Shown piece by piece: positions 48,601 through 59,603 of a stretch of DNA of 64,000 bases; position 1 is the first letter of the stretch; the number at the start of each line of letters is the position of its first letter. A model generated the notes under the pieces. It was not told where the DNA came from. It worked only from the letters and a program-made list of their open reading frames with translations, and did no database searches. Both the position numbers and the translations under genes were made by a program. Origin of the DNA: Beroe forskalii (Eukaryota > Ctenophora > Nuda > Beroida > Beroidae); the NCBI GenBank assembly GCA_011033025.1, contig WFMF01000111.1, positions 372,001-436,000 of the forward strand. The letters are read 5' to 3'.

Positions 48601-51600
48601 CACAAGCCTCTAATACGGTGTATCCTATTAAGAGGGATATTTATTTGGTGCGAAAATTGCGAAATTTCTCGCACTGGCATTAAATCCCACGTAGATATGA
48701 CCGCTTACTGCACTAATTTTATAGACTAACAATAGAAATATCATGTGATCATCTCAGCAATCTTAACTTTGAGTAATTACGCAGATATTTTGAGTGTTCA
48801 GCGACCTGTGAAGCAAATCATGTGGAGTCTATCAAATTATTCTATTGACATCATTGGAGGGAATTGCAGACCGTTGCAGAATGCAGGGATTATAATTTGA
48901 ATGGATCTTGAATTTGAAATATGCGCAATCATCGACCAAGTTGGATAATATGATATTATCACAACTCACAATAAGCTAATCAGTAATCACAGAATATCGG
49001 AATAATTTGAAATTTCATAACATGTGCTCGAGCTGCATGGAAGCTACTCAAGGTGTACGGGGGTGCACACAGCACACTGTACACTGTACAGTCGAGCAGA
49101 ATATTGAATAAAGTACAGTGTTCTAAATTACACACAATCACAGAAGTACACGCAATTCCAAGACACATGCTTCAATACTGTCACCAATAGCAAGAAATTC
49201 CCTAAAACTTATTGCACAACCACTTCAGTACGAGTTCAAGATGAAACGAATGAAGAAACAGAAAGTGTACGTCTTCATATCACAGGAGGGAGTGAAAACT
49301 TCCCGTAGATTAAAGACCAAGAGGGTAAGAAATGTTTTATGAAGCTTACAACTACAAGATCATAAAAGGGTTTTAATTGAGCCCTGCCGTTGCTGCATTT
49401 AATTACTTTTGGTTTTTACTTTTTCAGTACTTTTGGTAATATTTCTTCTGCTGATTTTGACATTAATTACATTTTTCACATCTTTTTTTCCTTCCTCAGC
49501 GCCGTTTCATACGCAGAACACCCCAACAACAGCTGATGGAAGCCACTGGACCTGTTATCATGGAACACACCATTTTCAAGTAAGTTACGAATCACTGGAC
49601 CTGTGATCATGGAACACACCATTTTCAAGTAAGTTAAGAATCACTGACGAAGATTCGAGTTAAGTCGCCGTCTTTGTCAACTGCTCAACTGGTTAACTAG
49701 TTATTTCAAATCAAGCGTGACGCATGAAGCTAGTTCCTATCATTTTAGCGATTTATCCATCGATAACATGGTAATACCACTACTACTATAGCAGTCAGTA
49801 GGAGTCGAATGATGTAGCTGGATGATATTTTGTGGGTAGTGAGGTGTAGCATTTGGTCACTCAGACGCCATGTGAACAGGTGTGAAACTGAACTGTGAAC
49901 ATGTCCATTTCATCATGTTCAGTGTTCAGTGTATCCAGAGGATAGAGAGAAATCTGAATGTACTATCTACACTGATACAGATTATATTGTGCTCTGCTCA
50001 CACGGAAAATGTATAATGTGTAAATTTTCAGTTCTCACAATCTCCCTATTATGTACGTGTACAGCATGATCTTCATTTTAGTAGTATAACCCAGTTTAGC
50101 TCAGCATACATTACAATACAATTTATACTGCGTTGATAAATTGTGCCTAGTTAAATAATAGGATCGGTTTCTAAGTTTTAAAGGGCTATACAATACGTAG
50201 ACTTCACTATCTTTAAATAGTACCCTCTCATGCAGAGGTCAACAGTTGGATATAGCTAGCCATACAGTATATCGCATCTAGTTACTATTATAGGTTCCTC
50301 ACGACTAACAGGCATCGACTGATGACGTCATTATCATGGTTTGTAATGGTAAATTGATAGCTTTTAACTGTTTAGGTTTTGAGGGAGGCATTTAGATGTT
50401 AATGGCATCTAATTGGTATCCATGGCAAATAGCAGCTTACATCTCCCACGCTATACACAATCTGTATAGAGAGATACAGTACAGTCACATGGGCTATTGT
50501 CGATACTGCAATAGTCCACTGCAAGACGTTTATAGTAGCTAACACAAGTAGTAGAGGTTAGTATACTGTATAGGCCGGGCTAGAGTTTAGGATTGTATGT
50601 AAGTTATGGACGTGTAGGTTATTAAGATTCTATAGGTTACGCTCGAATAACTAATGAGCAGGTATCAGTGTAACCTGTTGCCTGTTGCAAATCTTGCTTT
50701 ACTTGCTAAAGAAAACACAGAAGTCAGGTGCGTGTGCTATAACAGCGTGCGCAAGAAAAGGTGTGACCTCATCAGTTCACCATTCTAAACCATAATAGTG
50801 ACATCACTCAGAACACTCTCCCGCCCATTTGTCCTGCCCATGTGTACTTGTAGTAAAGTGTAATATCAATCAGAAATCACTCGAATGTCATACACAACAC
50901 ACCTTGTAATGTTAACCACTTCTGTTTGGCTGTCTACACTGTACCACCAATAGGCGGTCATGCTAGTGACGTAATTATAACGACTTAAAATGTTCAGTCA
51001 GGGACATCGAATCGCATATTTTTCATGCGCAAGTTGAATATGGCTTATATATGTCATAGTGGTGTAAACATATTGCAATTTGTAGGATATATCACTAGTG
51101 TAGTAATTTAGAAATTGCACGCGAGCACGCGTTTACATAGCACGACAGTGCTATTAGCTGGTCGTGAGAAGAGACTTCTCACACGACATTCACTAGGCTG
51201 AAGCAAAGACAAGTTAAGTAGGTATAAAGGGCATGAAATGATCAGAAATCAAGACTGAAATGAGGAGAAATTTTTCAAAAACATATACTGTATTTTGAGT
51301 TGGATTGTTTGGAACTAAGATCTTCCTCTCGTTGTGGACAATATACGCAGTGCTCTCCAAGAAATTGTGCTCAACTGCTCATGTTCTAGTTTATTCTAGT
51401 CTATTTATATGGTGATGAGTGTAATAATTCTGAAATAATTGTTCATTCACACAGACGCTTATCTTCTACAATGTATTGCATTGTTCATCATCTCACATGA
51501 ACTTTTCACATCTAATGTGGAGGGGAGTCTAGACCGAGGTCTGAGGATAATTATCCCAAGAAGGGACAGTGCCTGGCTCTGAGCAGACAATACTGCTAGC

Positions 51601-54600
51601 AGGGTGAGGGTGGGTGGGGTGGGAATGGGGTGAATGGAGGAGAGGGGTGGAGTGGGAGGGGTGGGATAGGGGTGAATTGGGGTGGACTGAGGGAGAGTGT
51701 ACTTTGAGGTTACAAGTACCTTTTAATCCTTGTACATACACAAGTAAACACACCTGTGGTGCACAGAAAAAGGTAATTTCGACGCCGTCAACTCTCCAAT
51801 CTAACTACGTAATGACGTTATTATCAACCAGCTCTTTATCACGGCATCTGAATAGTATTTAGGTGGTGCCATCTGGAGTCGAAGAAATTAGAATAAACGC
51901 TGGTAGCTGCATGTTCACAGTGTTTTATGAATCTTAATAATGTTAACAATGTAAATGTTAACATTGTTGATAATGTTAATGTTAACACTGTTTTAATAGT
52001 ACACTGACCGTTACTGTTACACTGGTTGCTGTTGAACTGAATATTGTTACACTGTGGTAACTATTACACTGGTTACAAGTAAACCTAGTTACTGGTAAAG
52101 CTGGTTACTGGTATAACCGATTTTGTGGAGTAATATTTAGCTAAATGTATGTACCGTTTAGAGGAAGTTAGTGTTTCAGACCTGGAATTGATCTCATTAT
52201 TATGGTTTAGAATGGTGATTTGATGACGTTGAAGCATTTATGTTCCAAGGGAGACATAAGTCTGATTTGACATTTATTGTTCTTCGTGGACATCCATCAT
52301 ATTGTTCTGCACTTCATGTTACAAGCAAATACTAGATAGTAATGTTGCTATTCTTGTCTCGATTTGAGAACCAAAATAGATCTGGATGATGCTACTGAAC
52401 CGATCTTTATCCAGATATTCAGCTAATGGACCGCATCATATGCACTTAAACGGTCACGAAATTGACTTATAAATACCTATATAGCTTTTCCTGCGCTTCA
52501 TGAAGTTTCGAGCAAGTGGTATTTAAACTTCCGCATTTTCTTGAAAACTTTCGGTTTACTACAGTACATTAGTAGTACTACGAATCAAGTTAGAAGTTTG
52601 ACTACCTATTACGTACGGAAGTGCAATGAAATATATAAAGAGGCTCAAGTTCAGAAATCGAATATATCATGAAAATATCATTCTGTGGTTTAGGAAAGTT
52701 TGAAAATCGGAGAAAATTTGATTGCACTTAGTCGACAAGACCTTTTCTCCGAGAGTATATTTTTGAACTAAAGTTCAAGAACCCATGTAAATGTTTCACT
52801 ACGTTATAATTGTAGCGGGAACACAGAACAGGCTGTCTAGGCACTGGAGTCCTGACAGTTTAAATTAACTGTCAAAATGTACAAATGTATCCATTGTACT
52901 ACGTAGTGTACAATGTGATGTAAATAATAACATATTGTGCTATTATAATGAAAGCTGTAATCAACGGCCAGGATTAGAAACTTCGTCATTACGCCACTAA
53001 GATATTTTGTGGTGGAAATTAATGTCATGTTTAGGTTTCAGCAAGTACTGCTGTAAATAATCGGCAAGTTAAGTTGCCAATACGTTTTTGGATAGCTGTG
53101 AAAATCGGGTCAGTCCATTGGAGTGAGTTCTTATCTCTGAGTCTGTTACTCTGAGTCTGTTACTCAGGGAGTCTAGCATCACGATTGGAATTAATCAGAA
53201 AACTCCCAGAGTTCCAATTTAGTCTAAATGTTGGGAAACTTTAAAATTTAACTTTTACGCAATGATAAACAGTTGTGACACTTTTGGATAGAAAACATAA
53301 CAAATATTTATCTCATACATTGATTATCATTCAAATACCTCAATACATCCAATTAAAAAAACTTCCAATTAACGATACGTCAAATTGAAAATGCGTCCAA
53401 AATCGACAATGCGTCCAATTCACTGGATTTCTAGTTATATTGGGTAATAGTATGTAGATATAATTCAACTTTGGTTTGAGGGAGTTGCTAACACTCGAAC
53501 AACTGCATCAGACCTTCATTTTCCCGGATTCTTCAAATATCGTGTGGATGGTGGCTCAAATCCGTTCCCAGTTGTTTCTCTATCAGCCATCAGATATCAA
53601 AAGTCACAACCCAGTCAGATGTGGCGTTTTGATCCGGTCTCTCAGTGTCATTGGCATCCTGAAAGTAATCAACGTCAGTGAAACTTGCTTTGGTCAATTT
53701 ATATCGTTGATTGATTGTCTATCTTCTTGTCATTTTAAAGTTCAGATCAAGTTGTTATTGGAGGTTAATAATGATGCAGCAAACTCTTAATCAAGCAAAC
53801 GGTTGACCGAAAATACAGATAAGCATTTGATATTCCTAACCAGTAAACGACCGAGTTCAGGTTCCTAGCCGAGGCCGAGGCCGAGGCCGAGTTTGCATCG
53901 TCAAGGCCGGAGCCGAGGCCGAGGCCGAGTCCGAGGCCGAGGCCGAGTTCAGCCGAGTTCATATAACTTTCGTGAAGCTACAATTTAATATTGCTATGAT
54001 TTTCTGTAAAACTATTTTAAAAGAATCTTTTGCCAATGGAATCAGGTAAATTTGTTAAATTTCTTATATCAAATTTTAATCCAGAGAAAATTTTAGATTT
54101 TTTGACCCCTAAAATTCAGTCTAAATTTTGAAATAACACATAAGATTCTGGCAATTAGCTAGGTATAAAACTCGGCGAAATGAAGCAAAATTTGGCCGAG
54201 ACCGAGGCCGAGGCCGAGTTTGAAAAAAGGGCCGATTTTGGCCGAGGCCGAGGCCGAGGCCGAGTACTCGGTCGTTTACTGCTCCTAACCTCTACAAAAA
54301 GTGTCCTTTCAGGGACACCAGGCAGGTCTCTGGTAATCACATCGGGAAGGTCTCTTTCAGGGACACCGGGCAAGTCTCTTGCAGAGGCTCCGGGTATTAT
54401 CGGCCGTGCTTTGCAACAGTTTTATGAAAACAATCCATCTGGAATATCCTCCGTTATTCAAGTTATGTCCATTCTCCATCTTGAGATCTTGAATTTGAAG
54501 TAAAGAAAACTTCAAATTAAAAAAACTCGGTTGTTTCTCTGTCAGAAATTGAAGGTTGCAACCGAATTGGATGCGGCGTTTGGATCCCGTTTTTCAGTGT

Positions 54601-57600
54601 CACTGGCATCCTGTAAGTAATTCACATCCGTGAAACTTGCATTGGTCAATTTATTGTTTGTCTATTTCCTTATTCAAAATCAACCAGACGGTTGACTGAA
54701 AGAAATATTTGAGCATTTGACGTTCCTTACCCCAATATAGTGTCCTCAAGCCAAGGCTTCGGTAAATGCACGCGGTTGGTCGCCTGGTGATTCTCCGGGT
54801 GATTCTCCGAGCGATTCTCCGGCAATGTCACACGACCAGGTCCCGGCTGATACTGGGCCTTTTTATCCTCCTCTTTTCTGGTCCATGGGTCGCATGTGGA
54901 ACTGAAGCTGTCCTGAGAGAATTGGTTTTATCATCAAAATTCTACTTCGCATATATTATGAATTTTTTAAGATGAATAATGAGAACGTCAGAATTTTGAA
55001 TTGAATCGACTTTTCGTTTCTGGAGGAAAAGCAGCTGAAATTATAAACTTTTAAATTTAGTATTGCACTTACTGGTTCCATTATGAGACTCGTGAAGTCA
55101 TCATCAAACCCTTGTACGGATTCTATCTGGTCCTCCTTCCCTGTTGATGCCTTCATTTCATTGCCTTGCAGGAGACGCATTATTCTCCTCAGTGTTATGC
55201 CGACAGTGAGCAAGAGCCCACTGCCAGCACAAGAAGCAGTACTTCGACAATGTCAAGAACTTCCATGATTCGGAAATTCGAAAATATTTGCTGACATGGT
55301 ATTGCAAAGCAACGTATGTTTTGCGAAAAAGTGAAAATGGGTAGCGCGAGCGGTGATTTTGCGTAATTTATAAGTTCAAGTGTTACCTAGCAACGAGAGG
55401 TTGCACGTGCTCCTTCGTAATGAATGATGCAAGTTGGAAAGGAATAATCAATTTTCACAGATTTTCTATTCTGCTTCAAAGTAGAGAGTAAAATCGTATA
55501 CTGTATTCAGTACCTGGTGTTTATGGTGTACCCTCCGGGGTAAATTCTGTGCTAATTTGATTATAAAAACTTCTGTCGTGAATTCAGTGGTAGATGCCCC
55601 TAGACTATCCGCGCTCATTAAATTGATTAGTTGATTAAACGCGATTGACGTACGTACAATCCCATTAACTTGTGTCTCGAGTAATTTACATTTTCATATT
55701 ATTCTAAGCACTTTTACACGACTTTGGTTACACAAAATTCGTTTCTAGAGGATTACAAATATTTGTTTTAAAAACACCCCCATCCAAATTAGATTTAATT
55801 CAATTTCTTAACATAACGGACGCAAATCCGTCTGGAATGTGATCGTGGGTAATAATGATGGACGCGTATTTACAGAATCTGTAGCATGCTAGACTTTCAT
55901 GGAAAGCGCGGCTGTTCTTAGTCAGTCTAATTGCACTTTTTCAATACGTGCATTCTAAATAATGTCAGCATTTGCGTGGCGCGCAATCACGCGCGTAGGT
56001 AAATTTGCCTCTTCAAAATTAGTTCGAAAAATAAATTGAGTTTTACATTGTTTTACTGCATAGTGCATAGTTTCGGAAACCCGATATGCTTATTACCTTC
56101 ATCATCTTATTGGCAATATTTCCAGCTGAACTCTATGAGCTTCAGCCTCCATCTAATGAAAATCTACATCCAACTTTCACCACATAATCCCTCTTTCACC
56201 CTTCTCAGATGCACACTGGTCGTAGCAACCAGTTCTTGTTAACTGGTGATCATTTCAGAGTATTCTACGTGTCTCACGACTCCCAAGACCTCAAGATATT
56301 CTCGTACATAGCACGGGATGGACCTGAAAACACGTTTAAGTGCTATGTCTTCAAAGCTAAAAAGAAGGTAAACACTTACCTCACTTAATGACTTAGGTCA
56401 CACTAAACTATGGAAATATAGAATCGGATGACAAATAGCAATGAATAATTAATTAATGCGTGTCTCACAGTGCCTTAATGAAGCGACATAGTTAAGTTAT
56501 CGTACTTAGGTCAACTCATGTTGCACCTAAACTGTATTTTGTGTGCTGAGTTTTATACGATAATCGGAAATGCAGTTCTTGGAAATTTTGATGTGGTTTT
56601 GGAATTGAAACCCCCTCCTTCTACAGTCTCAAGCGCTCAGAGTGGTAAGAACGATGGGTCAAGCGTTCGAAGTGGTACACAAGTTACAGAAACAGAAAGA
56701 ACCGGTCGCCGCCAAAGAGAAAACTGAGCCTGTCGTGTGAGTTTGGGCAACTTATTCTTATTGGGCGAATATTTGCTGTGCACATCAGACGAAATGTACC
56801 AATATTCATGAATCTCATATACATAACACAACAATGCATTTCAAAAAGCAGTATAGTTTAGCAGCATACAGTCTGCAGAGAATCATTCTCTCATCTATTC
56901 AGGGAAACGCCGGTTGAGTCAGAGTCCACAGAGACACCTGCTACAGCTGCCCCGACGAGCAGTGAGGCTGAAGAGGTGTCAGAAGAGACTCCTGAAAAGG
57001 TGGCAGAGGCCGGATCGATCGAGGGCTCGGTCGGTAGTGCCTCTCTTGACGACAGAAATGATGTGAGTTTTACCTCGGAAAAGGAGTTTGATGCTGGTAT
57101 TATGTTGCCCAGTGGAATAATATGGGGAATTTAGGAATTAAATTCCCAGTCAATTTCCAAATAAGAAATCGAAAAAAAGCTTAAATTCGAACGAAATAAG
57201 CTTTTCTGGACTCTGTCCCAGTGTAATCCGTCCAGCAGCTGCATCTTGACGACAGAATGCATTCCCAAACCAGCCACCGCATTCCTAAACCAGAGTTTGA
57301 CTTTGGTCAAACTTTTTAGTGAAAACTTTCTAAATAGCCATCATAAACATTTTAAAATAATTACCATATTCAATAAAAACATTGTTGCACGTTTCTATTG
57401 TTTCTCTAGCAATCAAACGTATTTTTTAAAATTTCGGTCATTTCAAAATTCTTTACCCCAAGCGAAAAAAAAAGCTATTTTATTTTTCACAGATTCCAGA
57501 TTTTTAAAAATTATTCCACTGGGTTATGTTGATGAATCATATATTTTCCCTCTGTTGTACATAGTGTCCAATAATCAGCATTCATGACTTATTTATGATT

Positions 57601-59342
57601 TTTTCATTTTTTTTTTCATTTTCAATGATAATTTGAGGCAGCAGCAGGCTGGATAACATAGTTAATTTGAATTTTGTAGCAGCGTTCTACATTATTGAAT
57701 AAAACTATATAACCAGTGTTTGAACTTTTGGACCACATTGCGTGTACATAATAAACGTTTTAGTGCAACGAAGCTCCAGGTTATTACTCAGTTGCAAGTT
57801 TGATGTCTGATTGAGTGTACGAGACTCACACTGGGCAATGGCACACATTCTACACTCAGGCTGGGAATTGTAACTCATATTCTACTCTCAGGCTGGGAAT
57901 TGTAACCCATATTCTACACTCAGGCTGTAAATTGTAACACCTTCTACACTCAGGCTCGAACTACTGACGAGGGTCTCGGTGGCTCAGACACTTTCACAGA
58001 AAACGAGAAGGACACGGCACTCTCACCTGTGCCGTCTGTTTTCAGTGTTAATGTGAGTAATGGTGGTGACCATGCGTCACATCGGCAGATTAACAATCGG
58101 AAATTTAATGCAAATATCTTTAGCATCAACTTTGCAGATTTTATGTCTCTTGATCCATTTCAGTCAGAGCGATCTATAATTTCGCAAATGACATAGAACT
58201 CACCATTTCTCAGGGTCCCATCGCGACTTCCTCGCCCGAGCCCGGACAAGCGTTAGCTCAACAGAACCAATCAATGCAGAACATGATCAACATGTTGAGG
58301 AAACAGATGGAAAAAGAGGTATCTCTTACAGAGTATCACAAGAGTTCAAATTGAAATTACCAAACATTTTCAATCTTTCATGAGAAATTATTCAAAACTC
58401 TATGCTCATCACTAATGCCCTTTACTGTGTTTCAGATGCAATCTAGGGCGGAGGCAAACAAACGGAATGAAGCTTTGCTAAAGCAGAACCAAGAGCTGAC
58501 CATGCAAATGAAGCAGATGAGACAAGAAATCGACGACCTGAAACTTTCCACACTTTCAAAGGTACGTAAATGTTGTCATACGCACAATCACAAAGATAAT
58601 TCTATTTACGACTAATTCACTGGTTTTAGTAATTAAGCAAAATCTTATTCCTCCACAAAAACTGGGCAAGTTTCCTTTTGTCAACTGACCAAAAGGATCA
58701 CAATTTTCTATTCAAATTACCGTACCTTAAGAATAAAGCACATTCATGTAACATAATTGTTCATAATTTATATGCAACATATTTGTGCATCATAATAACT
58801 AGACAGTTATAGCTCATGTCCAATGATAGGTGCATGATTGAAAAAAAACCGCAGGGGTTTGTCTCTTTTATGGGCAAAGATTCAACGAAAAACATACAAA
58901 TTAAATTCAAAATGTCACGCTGAATTGTCAAAATAATTTCTGCGCGCAAGCAAGGTTATGAAAGAAATGTTTTACCAGCTCAAAAGAACGCGTACAACTA
59001 GCAAATGCTTTAAATTATAGCTGAAAATCAAACTAACATATCCGTCTGAGCGAAAATGCCCTAAAAATCAAAGTCCACTCAATCACTCATCACCAGAACA
59101 ACGAATATCTGTGAGTAATTGATCCATCGCGAGATATTGATCCATCACCCACAATCAGTCCTTATCATCAGTCTGCCGTGTTTTGGAACGCACAGTCCCC
59201 AGTATGATAGAGCATTCATTCTCAGAATTCACTGAGCGTTTCCTCTTCATCTCCTCGACCAGCAAATATAAGGTGGACCTTCCGCTGCTCAACGCTCCGG
59301 TCCAGTCCTAGGAACACAGCTGAGTCGGACTGGGCACCTTGA
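45700..59342 (+). CDS. NOS1AP: NOS1AP/CAPON-like PTB-domain adaptor, about 12 exons
   Basis: A cytoplasmic adaptor; the vertebrate protein links nNOS and Scribble-type partners. Exons: 45700-45739 (tentative start), 45980-46080, 46243-46314, 49229-49324, 49500-49579, 56259-56367, 56627-56736, 56903-57062, 57954-58052, 58214-58318, 58436-58561, 59226-59342 (tentative end). Every junction is GT-AG with matching phase, totalling 404 codons plus stop. The PTB domain runs from [20 protein letters not shown] through [25 protein letters not shown] and [19 protein letters not shown] to [20 protein letters not shown]. Then follow an acidic Ser/Thr-rich linker and a glutamine- and methionine-rich coiled coil (exons at 58214 and 58436). 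The proposed last exon ends DWAP, so the vertebrate PDZ-binding tail (EIAV) is not seen; that exon, or one further on, is uncertain. Confidence 0.9.
49544..49642 (+). repeat. 49-bp tandem duplication of a NOS1AP splice donor
   Basis: The last 36 bases of exon 49500-49579 and the first bases of its intron are repeated directly after themselves (period 49), giving a second CAA|GTAAGT-type donor. Using the second donor would read through AAG TAA, an immediate stop, and truncate the PTB domain. Confidence 0.9.
53841..54281. mobile_element. hAT-like MITE built of GGCCGA repeats
   Basis: Perfect inverted ends CAGTAAACGACCGAGT. The 8-bp flanks are TTCCTAAC (53833-53840) and CTCCTAAC (54282-54289), one mismatch. 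Both ends carry hexamer arrays of GGCCGA or its complement. CAG ends with an 8-bp duplication are hAT-like. The diverged direct repeat copy near 54722-54729 reads TTCCTTAC without an insert, a paralogous empty site. Confidence 0.88.
54650..54655 (-). terminator. Polyadenylation signal of the small membrane protein gene
   Basis: AATAAA on the minus strand, 71 bases beyond the stop codon at 54727-54729. Confidence 0.5.
54727..55266 (-). CDS. Small single-pass membrane protein, two exons, nested in NOS1AP intron
   Basis: Not a family I recognise. Exon 1 (55266-55073) reads [17 protein letters not shown] then, after a one-base shift, [19 protein letters not shown] and ends SLIMEP. Its length is one base short of a multiple of three, and a missing G in a GGG run near 55217 would restore a clean hydrophobic segment followed by the basic RRIMR stop-transfer. 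A strong donor (CCA|GTAAGT) and acceptor (TCTCAG) lead in phase to exon 2 (54912-54727), a hydrophilic tail with [13 protein letters not shown] and ending WLEDTILG. About 126 residues in all; a short lumenal N-terminus with a cytoplasmic tail is likely. It lies antisense within the 6.7-kb NOS1AP intron. Confidence 0.6.
57840..57955 (+). repeat. Tandem copies of a NOS1AP splice acceptor
   Basis: Four copies of a ~31- to 37-bp unit, each with TTCTAC(A/T)CTCAG|GCT, end at the acceptor of exon 57954-58052. The nearest decoy (exon start 57924) would add exactly ten in-frame residues ([10 protein letters not shown]). The two further upstream run into stops. Confidence 0.9.
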
Positions 59343-59603
59343 TTTATCAAGTTGCGCCTCATTCCCAACACTGAGCATCCATTGTTGTACATTTTGAAAT
59401 GTACAATCCTCAACAACACAGCACAGAACAAATTACAAGCAAGTTGTGATAACGAGTCACTGATAAGAGACATCAATCGAGGGTCAAAGGCCATAATGAA
59501 AAGTATGGACTGAAAATGAAAAGTTCGAACGATGATTAAACAGGGATAAAGCAAGGACATATGTTTGATATAATAATATGTAAGTATACACTTCACTCTT
59601 CAG

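Larger units (their letters stand above)
53570..54745. repeat. Diverged direct repeat pair flanking a MITE
   Basis: About 250 bp at 53570-53840 recurs at 54530-54745. Shared words include GTTGTTTCTCT, TGTCA(T/C)TGGCATCCTG, GTGAAACTTGC, TTGGTCAATTTAT and GCATTTGA. The second copy includes the 3' end of the small membrane protein gene on the minus strand, so the first copy may be a remnant of a duplicated neighbour. Between them, 54426-54500 matches 37281-37345 with mostly synonymous-looking changes in a frame reading [13 protein letters not shown]. Confidence 0.75.
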
